Shown here piece after piece: positions 36,975 to 49,794 of a stretch of DNA of 64,000 nucleotides. The notes under the pieces were generated by a model. It had not been told where the DNA came from, made no database searches, and was given only the letters and a program-made list of their open reading frames with translations. Every line of letters starts with the position of its first letter. Position 1 is the stretch's first letter. The stretch lies in contig OY294071.1 of NCBI GenBank assembly GCA_958510875.1, positions 34,192,581-34,256,580 on the forward strand, read 5' to 3'. Origin of the DNA: Endomychus coccineus. Its lineage: Eukaryota; Arthropoda; Insecta; Coleoptera; Endomychidae. The translations under genes and the position numbers were made by a program.

Positions 36975-38640
36975 TTTTTATTAATGGCGATTTACTGTGT
37001 CTGTTTGTCCTACTAGCTGGAATATGGAATAAAGAGAGATTCCAGTCTCTCGTATATCAGGTATTCTAAATTTAATTTGAGCTATTAATGCCATATCATC
37101 AATTTTGTCATTTAATAACTTATGATGAAACAATATTTCAGAATCATTTCGACGCTTTTCCAAAGTAGTATAGTCGGATTTTAGAAATGGATATGTTGGA
37201 TAAACCCGATCCTCTTTATAGTGTAAGTATCTTAAAAATCTATTTTGACATTTTTCTAATAATTGAATATATTTGCCATATTGAGGACTCCAAATTTTCG
37301 AACAGTACACAGTTTACTGCAACGTATTATAAATCCCAATAGGCTATGGACTTCTCTAACAAATTTTTTTTCTGTCAAATGGCACACCCAAATCTCTTAT
37401 ATTATCCACCTCTTTTTTATTAATGTTCCCAATTTGGTAAGTAGCAGTCAATTCATTTGAACTAGCTGAGTAGATCATAAGCTGACATTTTTCAATGTTG
37501 AGATGTGTACAACTCGTTACCGATCATTCAAAGATTTTGTTAACATGTGATTGAAGCTTTAAGCAGTCATTCACATCATTACTACTCCTGAAAATTTTTA
37601 TATCATCAGCAAATATTAATATTTTGGAATATTCAACAATATCTACGATATCAATAATGAGTATCAAAAATGAGGTGGGACATAAGTTATATCCCTGAGG
37701 AACAACAGATGGCGCATCATAGCACTCAGACTTGAAGTTATTATGCACAACATATTGTTGCCTGTTGGATATATAAGACACTCTATCGAACGTTTTAGAA
37801 AAGTCAGTATAGACTACATGAACCTCACGAAACTGTTCCAATGATTCAGACACATACTAAGTAAAATGTATTAGGTTGCTTGTAGTGGATCTCCCGCTCA
37901 TAAATTCATGTTGTAATGGCGTAATTTCTTGTTGCACACAGTGGTTTCAAAGACCTTAGATATATTGGATAATATACTAATAGGTCTGTAGTTGATGACA
38001 CCCGTTTTGTGTACAGAACAAAATTTACACCCTTTCCAAACATCAGGAAATGTGCTCATTTGCATACAAAGATTGAATAATTTAACTGAAGGTTCAATAA
38101 AATAATTGTTTACAATCTTTAATAAGAAACGTGGGTATTTTATCAAAACCAACCGAATTTGAATTTTCCATTCTATTTATTGACATAGAGCACAAAGAAC
38201 AAGGATTAGAGTAAACATTTTCATAATTATTTTTAGCGTTTCCAGAATTTCCGACACTCTTAAACGAATTAGCAAAATGATCAGCAAATGCTTCGACTAT
38301 GGAGTTACTACTATATGATAGATCTCTGTTATTATATTTCATCTGTGAGGGTATACATGAGCAACCTTTTTGTGTAGAAACATAAGAACAAAATTTAGCG
38401 GAATTTTGAATTAAATCATGTTCTACTTTTTTTATATATTTCCTGTAAATCTCTGTTGATTCTAATGTATTTAATTTGAAACCTTTGGTTTGATTATGTA
38501 AAATTTTTAGGTCATCTGAATTAGGAAAAGATGGCCTGTTTGTAAAAAATGGTTAGCAAAGGCTGTTTTGTTGAGTCTGAAAGAACAAAAAGGTTCTTCC
38601 TACCTAATTTTAAAATTAAGACAAGCTCTACTTATATAAA
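36975..38640 (-). pseudogene. LINE D (jockey-type) RT region, several frameshifts
   Basis: On the minus strand, in order: the pre-RT region (FCSYVSTQKGCSCIPSQMKY, SIVEAFADHFANSFKSV), the RT entry (GVINYRPISILSNISKVFE), motif A (VVYTDFSKTFDRVSY), motif B (VVPQGYNLCPTSFLILIIDI), the intact catalytic motif ILIFADDIKIF, and the late region (CQNRFLRYLHYKEDR, TTLEKRRNDSEILFHHKLL). This order and the FADD motif are those of jockey-type LINE RTs. The reading frame is broken at least four times (for example near 38120, 37870 and 37500). A family-typical glycine of motif B is replaced by tyrosine or asparagine. Dead copy. It is distinct in sequence from LINE A. Confidence 0.82.
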
Positions 38641-39939
38641 AGTTATCACAGTAGGGGCAAATTAGCTTCAAGGCTTACTATAGTTATTGGTTTTGTCTTT
38701 AGCATTATAAATAATATGTCAGAGTTTATTTTGTGGTTTGACACTGATTTGAAAATTATGTCGTGATAAAATGCTTTTTTTTCGCTTAAGGAACCAAACT
38801 ACGTTAGAAAAATGAGTTTTGTGTTTTATATCCGGGTAAATATTATGATAAGTTAATTGTTGGCTTATTACTTCTATTATTTGATCTACCGAAAAACCAT
38901 CATCGATAGCTATTCCTTTTATTGTGTTCAACTATTTTGACAATGGTATTGAACATGTCATATGTGATGTCTCCTTATTTACACTATTAATTCCAAATAG
39001 TATTTGAACAGGTAAATTTTGATTTCTAATTAGTTTACTCTGATGATGGTTACTCGGTAGTTGAAAGGTTCTCAGTACTTTAACGGTATTTTTAGTGAAT
39101 AAGTAGGGTGATTATTCCTTCTTTATAGTGTTATAGTGTATCCACAGTGTGAACTCTTTTATAGTATGCTAATGTCTAGAATATTTGGGACTAATCCAGA
39201 AATTTCACGGGTGCAACGTTGTTTTTCGGAGGTCTATATATAAAACGATGCGTTTGCGAATTTCTTTGTGCAAGTGTAATGGCCTCGTGTTTTTGCTCGC
39301 AGCGAACTCTTATGCGATACTTTCTGGTTATAATATGCGCGCAGTAGCTCTCTAATTTACTAATACTATTAAATAATTGTTAGGTAAACAAACGGTAACG
39401 AGCAATGACCTTATTAATGAAATTTGCAGACGACAACGCAAAAACAATTGTAATTTTTTTTATGAATTAATTATAATTTACTAACTCTTATTAACATTTT
39501 ATCACATTTCATAAATATTTATACGATGTATATGGTATGGTACTAGACTTTCTTCCTTCTGTGGTCTCTTTGCAGTTAGATGTTTTACTTATAATATATT
39601 GCATTCACGAAGTGCTATATTTAAATGAGCAGAAATTGTCATCGAATTTATAATATTGTATGTTATAGGTTCCTTTTCTCTGAAAGAACTAAATGTTTAG
39701 ATATGTACCTTCTATTCTAGGAATAAACAATCCCATCCAGAAAAGTTCCAGATGATATGTGAACAACCTATTATTTTCATTAAGTGCGTTTTAAAATATT
39801 CTTTCTGAGATGCAAGAGCATTTATTTCTCAATGTGTTATAATCAGAAGAAGTAACATACAATTTTTTCTATAACATCAAATCTTTCTTCCAGATAAGTT
39901 GAAGTTGAATTTCGAATAACTTATAACTCATACCAACTT
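38641..39939. other. No clear gene; possible upstream part of LINE D
   Basis: A 70-codon minus-strand frame at 38719-38931 could belong to the upstream part of LINE D, but the translation is not recognisable. The rest is AT-rich with nothing identifiable. Confidence 0.3.
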
Positions 39940-40235
39940 TCAACTGGAAGACAGCTAGAATTCAGTCAATTCCAAAAGGAAAGAAGATACTTCCTGAAAA
40001 CTATAAGCCTATTGCACTAATATCTGGGATCTCTAAAGTAATAGCGAAAGCATTTTACATCAAGCTCAAAAATCGCCAACCACAGCCTATATGCATTTCG
40101 TCTCCAGAGATCAACAGGAGACCAGCTTGTCATCACGTAACGCTTTTGAAAATGATATGGCATTTATTGAAAAACAAGAGGAATCTCTAGTTGTACAGTT
40201 GATTATTTCCAAAATATTTGATTCACTTTGGCACC
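39940..40235 (+). pseudogene. LINE A (jockey-like) early RT fragment
   Basis: In shifting frames the plus strand shows NWKTARIQ, KKILPENYKPIALISGISKV and, after the INRRPAC-like block shared with the copy at 2.1 kb, EESLVVQLIISKIFDSLWH, which corresponds to motif A (LDIAKAFDRVWH in the 52.3-kb copy) with the catalytic Asp lost. It is an old, short fragment, ending where the 323-bp tandem repeat starts. Confidence 0.68.
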
Positions 40236-40239
40236 TGGG

Positions 40240-41165
40240 TCCTACTCACTACTTTTTGTTTAGTAATTTGCATGGTGCGATCGCTCCAGGCTATATCCTC
40301 ATAAATGAAGATGGCCCTCACCATCATGAAGGTTATCCAGGGTTCATGTCGTCCTTTGGTGTCATGGTGGGTGTTCCATTTTCAGAGGGTCCTAATCATT
40401 TCATCGGAGTTTTATACCTACCTGACATTCTTCCTTGCTCATATTCTCAGAGTCTTTTGTGTTGATATATGAAGGGGGCTAGTCCCCAGTATTTTGTCCA
40501 TGCTAGCTGTAGGACAAGACCTCAGCGCTCCTGATATTCAAGTATATGGGAGCCTTTGAGTCTTACTTAATACTTTTTGGTTGGTAATTTGCTTGGTGTT
40601 ATCGTACCAGGCTATATCCTCATAGATGAGGATGTCCCTCACCATCAACATGGACATCCAGAGCCCATATCGTCCTTTGATGCCATGACGGGTCTTTCAT
40701 TTTTAGAGAGTCTGCATCATTCCATCGAAATTTTATACCTACCTGACATTCTTCTTTGCTTATATTCTCACAGTCTTTTGTATAGATATATGAAGGGGGT
40801 AGCCCCTAGTATTTTGTCTATGCTAGCCGTAGGACAAGACCTCAGCTCTCCTGTTATACATGTACATGGGGAGCCTTTGAGTCTTACTTAATACTTTTTG
40901 TTTGGTAATTTGCTTGGTGCTATCGAACCAGGCTATATCTCCATATATGAGGATATGCCTCACCATCATGACATCCAGGGTCCATGTCGTCCTTTAGTGC
41001 CATGGCAGGTGTTCCATTATGAGAAATCTAATCATTCCATCGTATTATATGTTGATATATGAAGGGGGTTATCCCCTAGTATTTTGTAAATGCTAGCTGT
41101 AGGACAAGACCTCAGCGCCCCTGTTATATATATATATATATATGGGAGCCTTTGAGTCTCACTTT
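40240..41165. repeat. Three-unit tandem repeat, ~323 bp per unit
   Basis: The block GTAATTTGC(A/T)TGGTG recurs near 40264, 40587 and 40908. Each unit continues with CCAGGCTATATC, CCTCACCATCA and TAGGACAAGACCTCAGC and ends in GGGAGCCTTTGAGTC. The third unit is shorter and contains a (TA)n run (about 41125-41142). The first two units are open for over 100 codons in one frame (for example GAIAPGYILINEDGPHHHEG), and the two translations differ by substitutions but stay parallel. I do not recognise the product and regard coding as unproven. Confidence 0.85.
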
Positions 41166-43004
41166 ATAATTTTATATTCATGGCGCCATTCCCATGAACA
41201 TTGAGATTCCATTAGGGTTTCTTTTATCAATCGTGTGATATTCAAAGCCCATTTTGAGCAAAATTCTCCTTAGACTTGAAATGCTACAGGAAATATTGAT
41301 TTCGGCCTATTTTTTAGAGAAACCATTGTAGGTACAGATTGTTCTACTATATAATACCTCCGAACGGTCTATTTCTACCTACTTAAAATGACATAATTAG
41401 GGGGTTCTGCCCGGAAAGGCTGTAAATTTGGTGCCTTTTATGGCCAGAGTGATGATTAGGGTTTTATTGCAGTCAAAAGGTCAACGGTATAATATGAACA
41501 ATACAATACATGTTAAAGAATTATTCAAACATTCCGTTAATAAATTTATTTCAAGCGACAAATTTAACACTTTTTATATCGCAATTTCGTTGGCAAGGAA
41601 CAATGAATATATTTACATTAGTAATAGTGCTTTATTATAATTTATTTTGCAAGCCGACATGGCCCTTTAGTTAATGTGTCTTTGTTTTGACGATAATCTA
41701 GACTACAATATAACATCCTACGTACGTCGCACACACCTACATTAAATACTGACCTGTATTTGTTGTTATCGAATATTCAAATTTTGCGTGCACAAGTAGG
41801 TTACCTTTGAATTTATTAAAGATATCGGAAATAATATAGTGTCACATGCAGAAACTTATTGGCGACCTTTTTGTAATCTGTATCTCATATTCTCAAGGAT
41901 TTAGTCACCTCTTAAGTTACTAAATAAATATTTCGGAGATAATCCTGAAGAGGTGTACTTGAACATATAATATGTAATAACAAGAAACATATTATATTCC
42001 ATTTTGTTCATTAGGTGATTCCGTTTTATGTAATTAAAACTGCCAGCTATTTCTTTGTAACAGTAGATTATTACGCAATGTTAATTGAAGCAAATTAGTA
42101 TCACATTATTTTAACATGTGATTCTTATGAAAATTAATCCAGAGTAGGCTTGGTATATTAAAATTCTTTCTATTCTATAACTGCGTACACTACAGCAGTA
42201 GTTATTTTCCACCAAGTTAACATAACATATTTGGAATGCACTATATTTCAACCAAATTGAAGTAGAGCCTGTATAACATAAAATGTACTTTAACAGTTTG
42301 TCGTTCCAAATTTATAGGATAGATTGCTCTCAAATTTGAAGAATATCCAAATTTTAACAATTTGTCATGTTCTAGTTCATGCATTTTTTTAAAGCATAAA
42401 ATTAGTCGAAAATGGGATACGGCATAATTTAATTTAGTCAATGTGAACCGAATTGTTTTGAATTATCAGGTGTAGAAACTTTGTTCATGGCTTCGAAATA
42501 ATTGCCAAAATTTACGTTTGCTACGGTATCACTAAGGGACTCTTGTTCTGTTATTGTTGTTACCATGAAATCTTTCACAGGGACAGCCGATATCCATTGT
42601 TTCCGTAATTCATCATCTTTGGGAAAACGTCAGTAAACTGTACGTAGGTACGACACAAAACGCGGTAAGAACCAACATAAATAATCACTTAGGAAGCCAT
42701 TTTGCAACGCACTTTATCCAGTCATAACAATCTTATACTTATTTACAGGTAAAAATACGTTCCAATCACACGAGGATCTTAGGAACACCTGCGATGTATA
42801 ATTTTCTAGAACAAATAGTTAAAACTCTGTATAATTGTAATATTTACACCTGTCACATTCAATACTGGTAATGCGCCATTAAAACTAAACGATACTATCG
42901 TATGCTACATATCTTCTCAAAGCCTCTTGTTGATGACGTCACATTATTTGATACATTTTGGAAAATATCTCCGTTATTTTGAAAGACTTATTACTTTACC
43001 ATTT
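41166..43004. other. No gene recognised
   Basis: AT-rich with no identifiable feature. Confidence 0.4.
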
Positions 43005-43450
43005 GAATTTTTGGTATCCACAACCTTCTGAGATCGGATAGAACAAGGGGTAAGTATGGAAAAACAGTGAATTTAGTCGATCTCATCGATCCAGATATAA
43101 CTGCGTCATAATACACTCTCATTGATGAGAAATTCGATTCTAACATTAGTTTTCACCTCAAACGTTGAGGAAACAAGTTGCAGCGTTCCGAAACCCAGAA
43201 TATTGGCCATCCCTCAGATGAATACACTATAAAATCACATTTTACATGATTAATACACCAGAAATTGGTATCCACAACCTTCTGAGATCGTATAGAACAA
43301 GTTCCATTAGATACATGAACCTTGGAGAATTTTCGCATTTTCCCAAATTTCATAAGGGGTATAAGTATGAAAATATAGTGAATTCGGTCGATCTCATCGA
43401 TTCCAATATAACTGCGTCAAAATACACTGTCATGGATGAGTTTTCAACTC
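43005..43450. repeat. Divergent relatives of the 24.6-27.3 kb satellite
   Basis: Two units (about 43005-43255 and 43256-43450) share ATTGGTATCCACAACCTTCT/TTTGGTATCC starts, AATTTCATAAGGGGTATAAG, GATCTCATCGATTCC and GTTCCGAA blocks with the satellite monomer, in the same order and similar spacing, but are clearly diverged. This is a dispersed or ancestral form of the satellite monomer, in the same (plus) orientation. Confidence 0.7.
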
Positions 43451-44487
43451 AGGCCCTGAGGAAACATGTTGTTGCTAGCTCTTAAGGGTAAAGAGTAAGG
43501 GTTGAAAATTACATGTCGAAATGGTTATTAAAAAAAAAACAGTCGTCTTGTTCTAGTATTTTTCTGAAATACTTTTGTCAATGATATTATAGAAATTATG
43601 AGTTAGTTTTTGGTGTGTAACAACGTGGACAAATAGTGAAAACTCTTTTCCGAAGCTGCCCGAGATGAAATCAGAAGGGAACATCAAAGGTTATTCAAGA
43701 CATTGTAATATTTCCTCATGAAGTGGAATGGAAATATTTCTTAGTCCGGCTCTCAATTCCGATTGAGTAATTACAGTATAAGCTTGGGAAACGTTTATAA
43801 AACACTGCTCTCCAGGACTGGAAATGACATGATTATCTGATTGATTTGCTCTTCCTAGGCATAGGCATTGGGAACGTACAAGTTTATTCTAAATAAAATA
43901 TAGATCCACCAATTTAACAACAAACTTTTGATATGATAGAAGAAAGCGAAGAGGAATATGGCGTTTCAGACAGTTCATACCAAAGTTATAATTTCCATCG
44001 AATAGAAAAGTACCAAACTTGAACTATTTCGATTGCCTCGTTGTCAGTTAACATATTTATTCGTCGTCAGATATTAATGTAATAGCTTTGGATTCCATCA
44101 TATTAACTTTGAAACTGCAAGTAAGGCTTTACTAATTAATTGGCAGGTGATTTGCTAAGGTTGATGTCACTGCAATGCAACAAGCCGCCGTTCGCGTCTG
44201 AATCTGTTAAGTTGCAACCAAAGAAATGATCTATATGATTTAGCTGTGGTATCAAAAATGTAGGACTTAATATTTACCTTATGGAACACCAAGAGTATTG
44301 TTAAGATTTCAGAAACAACATAATGTAATCATCTCTCTATCTCTCTGTTTCCAATCCGTCAAATAATTCTTGAACTACATCTATGTGATATCCTCTTCAA
44401 AAATTTAAAACCTAGGAATGTTTTAACAACATGTTTATTTATACAACGAAGGTTGTATTATTCCTTCGGCTAGGTTCCTTATGCCTA
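43451..44487. other. No gene recognised
   Basis: AT-rich with no identifiable feature. Confidence 0.4.
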
Positions 44488-46390
44488 GATCGAAGCCCTT
44501 TGCACCCCTCGTCAGTAAGTGGGATCGGTTCCCTCGAAGGAGCCATTAGTCTCGGACAGTGCGCCATAGGCGTTTTCCTGGATATCGAAGGGACGTTCGA
44601 CAATACCTCTTTCGAGGCCATGTGTCACGCTGCGGAGAGACACGGAATCGATCACACGTTGGTCAGGTGGATCAAGACCATGCTCTCGCAGAGAATAATA
44701 ACGGCGCACCATAATGGAAGCGTTGCATGTACACACGTCACCCAAGGGTGCCCTCAGGGAGGAGTACTGTCTCTGCCCCTTTGGTGTCTGGTGGTGAACG
44801 GCTTGTTGGTCGAGCTGAATGAGGCTGGGTTTTGCGCCCAAGCCTACGCGACTACCTTGAGCGAGCTTCAGAACACTGCACTTGGTGGTATCGTGTTTCG
44901 CTGATGTCAGGCCGAGGGACTCATAGTGAATCCTGAAAATACCGAAGTGGCTCTTCGTCTGTTAGGAAAGTCCCTGCACATGACATTCTCAGTGAAGTAC
45001 CTTGGAGTTATCCTCGATGCTAAGCTGAGCTGTAAAATGCACCTACAAACCCGAGTGAAGAAGGCCGTTGCATCCTTCGCGAACACATGGAGTCTACGGC
45101 CACAGGGTCTGCACTGAATCTACACTGATATGATCCACCCAATCATAACCTACGTAGCCGTCGTGTGGTGGCCGGCGACAGAAACGGTGCTGTACCGTCT
45201 GTCGGTGGATAAGGCTCAATGACTTGTCTGCGTGGGAATAACGGGGGCTATGTGGACCACCTACACCAGGGCTCTGGAGGTTTTGGTGTGGATCGTCCCT
45301 CTACAGCTCCATATCAAAACAGTGGCCGCGGGTACGGCGTACCGACTGGCTGGTCTGGGCCAGTGGATCGGTGCGTCTGTGCCTCGCGGTCATGACAAAA
45401 TCTGGGATTGGGCAGCCGAGAACTGTTCGATCCTTCGACTGACGCAGGATCCGATAGCGCCTGCTGTCAGGTTTCAAACAACTCATAGCACAGAGAATGA
45501 ACTGGCTGAAGCAAAGACTTTGGATTGGACGGGTCTAAGATTGGCGAGTCTAGTGGAGACGAAGTCTACTCGTGTACACCCAGAAGGGAGATTTCAGTTC
45601 CTCTAGGTGCCCACGCAACCATTTTCCAGGCTGAGGTATGTGCATTACGGACCTGTCCCTGGAAAACCTTGTATTAAACTACCGAGGTAGGTGAACTTAC
45701 ATCTGCACTGACAGTCGAGCGGCACTGGGCGCACTTTGCGCCCACAGAGTGACTTCTAGACTTGACTTTGAGTGCAGGGAATGTCTGGCTGAATTATCTA
45801 GAAGGAAAAAACTCCAGCTAGTGTTGGTACCTGCCCACTCTGGGGTGAAGGGTAACGAAGTGGCCGATGAACTGGCCAAACGGGGCTCCCCGTTTGAGTG
45901 AATTTCATCGACCACCGGGCTCCACGCCCTCAAGGAACTACTGGATAGCCAGTGGCTCTTGGTCTGGCGTGGTGCCCCCGGCATGAGGTAAGCGAAGCTT
46001 CACATTAAGGATTTCACGCCTTAACTCTCTAAAACCCTCCTCACTGACACTCCTCACAGGACACTGTCATCTGATTAAACATCTACACACAATGTGCATT
46101 GTTGAAGACCCAGCTTGTAGTAGATGTGGAGAGGCCTATGGAACTGCCTCTCACATCCTAGCACAACGCCCAGCACTGGCTTCTTTTAGGCTACAACACC
46201 TTGGCAGCATACATATGCTGCTTGTAGCTATAAGAGATATCAGTCCATGCAAAATCTTAGCCTTCGGCACTGCCTTAGGCCTGCTGGACTGATTCTTGTA
46301 TCAAGGGGCGCACAATGGACGCAATCAAGCGGTCTGAGTGTTCCAGACATGTCTGTCCCCGTTTTGATTGATCCATTGGAGGCGGTTTCC
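44488..46390 (+). pseudogene. LINE B (RNase H-bearing I/R1 group), longest copy, RT motif A to 3' end
   Basis: The order is: RT motif A (AIGVFLDIEGTFDNTSFEAM), motif B (CPQGGVLSLPLWCLVVNGLL), motif C (AQAYATTLSE, where the expected YADD has become YATT, so catalysis is lost) and the thumb (SVKYLGVILDAKLSCKMHL, then an IITYVAVVWW block). RNase H follows (TDSRAALGALCAHRV, LVLVPAHSGVKGNEVADELA), with the DSR Asp, the His and the last Asp all visible. The C-terminal region (MRxAKLHIKDF) and zinc knuckle (CSRCGEAYGTASHILAQRPA) come last. Stops or frameshifts occur near 44905, 45120, 45220, 45605 and 45900. The 3' end CCCCGTTTTGATTGAT lies at about 46360-46375. The endonuclease and 5' half are missing. 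Confidence 0.85.
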
Positions 46391-48094
46391 ACTCAACAGT
46401 GTTCACCAGACGCCCAAGATATAAGTGCAGTCAAGAGTTGGGGCTTAAATAATTCGTTAATGGCCTAAAGAGGTTCAGCAATATTTTTGTTACTACTTTC
46501 TAAATTTCTTCAATGTGGTGTAGCTTCGCAACTGCTCAAGATGTGCATTGATGTTTCTCCTTGTTTGCAACGCCTTCCCAAGGGGAGAATTGCTTAGTTT
46601 CGTTCTCTGGAGGTGGTAGTTGAAGTTACGTGTCCCGTTGGTGTCTTAGTCAGCAGTTTGGCATCGGATCAGACTTTCCCAATGTGCGATTCGATCAGCA
46701 CTTCAAAGTTTCTGCAACCGTACACTTGTTGCCACTTTTACGAGCGTTATGGTTTGACCCAACAGTTGATCATTTCTTTGATGACGCTTATTGAGATACC
46801 CACTGGTGCCGAATATAGTAGGGATTTCTTAGCCCTTAGTTTTGCAAGCAATTTCATATCCCTTTATTCCAGAGTGGTTGGAGTTGGAGACTCAGAGTAG
46901 AGTGAGTTTCCGTACATTTCTTCTAATCATGGTGTTTCCTCTGGAGATTCAACATGTCCTGATTCCAGGTACTTACTAGACTAGGAACTCCTTTTCCGTG
47001 AGCATTTCAGAGAGGCGTTCGATGGTGGTATTATGGATGGCTCCTACAGCTAATCCTCCATTCCCAGATTGATGATTCATTGGTACTCAATTTGAATTGC
47101 CATGATTTAGGATTTGGTCTTAGAATTTTCTTTTTTCTCGAATGTATTAGTCTTCTATCTTCACGTGACTCACTAGAATGTGATAACAGTACCAGTCCAC
47201 TTCCGCTGGTAATTCTTGGGAATATCCAAAAGACATCATAAAAGTTAGTGTCTATTTCCTTTTTGTTCTGGATCTACTGAAGATGGCTACTCATGGTATC
47301 AGAACAAGCATCAAGGTTCCCGATTATTATTGTGGTTGTTGTCTGTATTTGGACTTTGTATTAATATTTTTAATTCTTCATACTATTCGATACGTTTAGC
47401 CATAACATAATTTAATAATATATAATGAAGTGAATTGGTTACGACCATGACATTGTGGGAAGCTTCAATAATAACAATGAGAAGATGTAAGAGAAAACTT
47501 TCTTAACACACTCACGAGAGAAATAAATTTATTAGAAAGCAGTTTGGAATATGCATACAATAAAATATGAGAATCTATTAGAAACTGCAGTAGCGTTATA
47601 AAATACCTTCTTGTAATACTTACTGTAATTCATAACAATTAAATAATGATCATGATGTATTTTCTTATGTCGCTATCTCTATCTCCCTGGTCTAATAGTA
47701 ATTTCGGATTCATAATACTTAATAGAATGACCTACTAAGTTTGCAACGATTGGTTGGATTCTTTTAAAAAAGATTTTTATCCATCATCGATTTATCTCTG
47801 CAGTTAATTCTAATTTTAAGAGGATTGTAATGGTGAGAGTTTTATTTCCAAGCATATTTTGCCTCAAGTCACTACTGGTATGGCTCTTCAAAGTTCTAAC
47901 AGCTTATCGTACACAACATTCCACTGCATGGGCTACAGCACGTTACCCTGTGGTACCTCCCCTGTTTGGTTCTTTCGATTAGTATAACACCCATTCTTTA
48001 TAATCAATAATCATCGAGGTATTATGACTCAATAATTATTCACAGTTCCTATGTTACATAAGAAGGCAGCCCCAAAAATCCCGGCCTGTCCATG
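46391..48094. other. No gene; moderately GC-rich 46490-46900
   Basis: 46490-46900 is GC-richer and has a 95-codon plus-strand frame (46613-46900) with no recognised domain; a retrotransposon fragment is the likeliest reading. The rest is AT-rich. Confidence 0.35.
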
Positions 48095-48640
48095 AAAGAA
48101 ACGACGTAATCCCCCTAAGAGCAATGCATGGTATAAAGACCATTGGAAAAACAGAGTATAAGGCGAAATTGTACACAATGGGGAATCACAACCATTCTAT
48201 CGAAAAAGATAAATTGCCTACAGCGAAAATTAGCGAAATATGCAAAAAGAAAGCTGTTGACAATTTATGTGCAAAGCCTCACAAAGACAATTGGATGAAG
48301 ATACATTTGACAAGTTAAGAAACAGTGACATTGAGAAAATAAGGAGGAACATTTACCATGCAAGTGGTTCTAATATAGCAGTGTTTTTGTGCTCAACCAA
48401 TCTGAAACTTTTATGCGATTTGGAAACTGTATTCATGGTACATTTCTATGTAGCCCTAAGTTTTTTTACAATTTGTATAACACATGGTCTGAAAAATGGG
48501 CATTATTTTCCGCATGTGTATTGTTTCCTTCCAAATAAGCTGAAAAAGGAAAATATTTTTCAAAACATAATTATTTGTGAGGAGAGAGCCAAAGCTATGG
48601 CGGGCAGAGAAAGTCGTGTTCATTCCAAAGGCGAGTAAAA
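48095..48640 (+). pseudogene. MULE transposase fragment (FLYWCH-type family)
   Basis: Two overlapping frames give, in order, the end of an N-terminal FLYWCH-like zinc-binding segment (YKAKLYTMGNHNHS, with the HNH pair), a linker with RRNIYHASG, and the start of the MULE DDE domain (SNIAVFLCSTNLKLLCDLET, VFMVHFY, then THGLKNGHYFPHVYCFLPNK). The expected MDGTF around the first catalytic Asp is changed to MVHFY, and a frameshift separates the halves near 48300, so the protein is dead. The fragment is cut off at about 48640, where LINE B2 starts. Confidence 0.75.
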
Positions 48641-49790
48641 CTGATTATACCCAATCTAAGGCATGACACCCTATTAGTCCAACATCATTCCTATCAAAGA
48701 CAATGGAGAGACTGAATGACAGATTGACACGGAAATTGTACTGTTTACAAGGAAACGTAAGCTGGGCACACTGCCAGAGATTACCTTCTCTGGCAAGGCT
48801 CTGCAACTCAATGGGTCGGTGATGTTTCTAGCAGTAATCCTAGACTCTGAATTGACCTGGCGCCAAACCTCGAATATCGAGTGATGAAGGCCTTTGCGTC
48901 CGTTTGGGCGTGCAGAAGAGCTTTCAGCAGCATATGGGGATTACAGCCAAAGATTCTTTATTGAATCTATATCGCTGTGATCAGGCCTATAGTCACCTCT
49001 CCTGCTATAGTGTGGTAGTTGGGGACAAGGGGTGCCATATCCCAGCACCCCCTGGACAGACTGCAGCGGCTGTATGCGTGAGTATATGGAACGGTATGAG
49101 GTCGGCTCCAATGAGGGCGCTTGAAGCTTTCGACGGATTACCACCTCTACACTTATATATAAAAACTGAGGTCATGAGAATGGCGTATAGGTTAATGGGC
49201 CTAGGTCACTAGACCAAAATGCACTACTCTCGTGGACTCTCAGCGATTTTAAGTGAGGCAATTTCTGCCCCATATTAGAAGGAAACTCTCACCCTACTGC
49301 CACCAGATGGGCTCGTATGGTTCACAGCCGGGTCCAAGGTAGGTCAGACTTCAGGGGCGGGAGTATACCTAAAAAAGCCAAAGGTCACTATCTCAGTGAC
49401 TCTAGGCAGTTACTGTATGATATTTCAAGAGGAGGCCTTGTGCCATGGAAAACCTGTGAAAAAACTATGTAAATAGGGGCATACATATTTGCACAGACAG
49501 CCGGTCGGCTCTGACAGCTCTCAAGTCACCCAGAGTCATATCAAGGCTTGTCAAAGAATACACCAGCTGAACTAGCCAGGAGAAATAAAGATCAACTCAT
49601 CTGGGTCCCACAGTGGAGTTGAAGGAAATGAAATGGTATGACGTCCTGGCCAGGTGGGGGTCGTCCGGCGCCCCTGTAGTCCCACAGGTCAATGGTCGCT
49701 TTATCAAATTGTGTGAAGGGGTTGTCTCCACGCATGAGGCAGGCCAAGCTCTTCATCAAAGATCCTGTACCTAGGCTTTCAAAGAAACTC
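48600..49790 (+). pseudogene. LINE B2 (RNase H-bearing) fragment
   Basis: The start resembles RT entry sequence in broken frames (KVVFIPKASKTDYTQSKA, then FLSKTMERLND). A jump leads to the thumb (TLPEITFSGKALQLNGSV, LAVILDSELTWR) and the segment AYSHLSCYSVVVGDKG, ALEAFDGLPPLHLYIKTEVM. A partial RNase H region follows (LHRQPVGSDSSQVT in broken frame; LVWVPQWS-like near 49600), then MRQAKLFIKDPVPRLSKK. It ends at about 49790, where the minus-strand mariner fragment begins. Motifs A-C are deleted. Confidence 0.72.
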
Positions 49791-49794
49791 TTTT

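Noticed and set aside
39040..39075. CTGATGATGG followed by GTTGAAAGG as another hammerhead
   Set aside because: The intervening bases do not form stem II and GAAAG does not fit the core.
44431..44904. A 157-codon frame as an intact host gene
   Set aside because: It is RT motifs A-C of LINE B with a mutated catalytic box (YATT) and broken on both sides.
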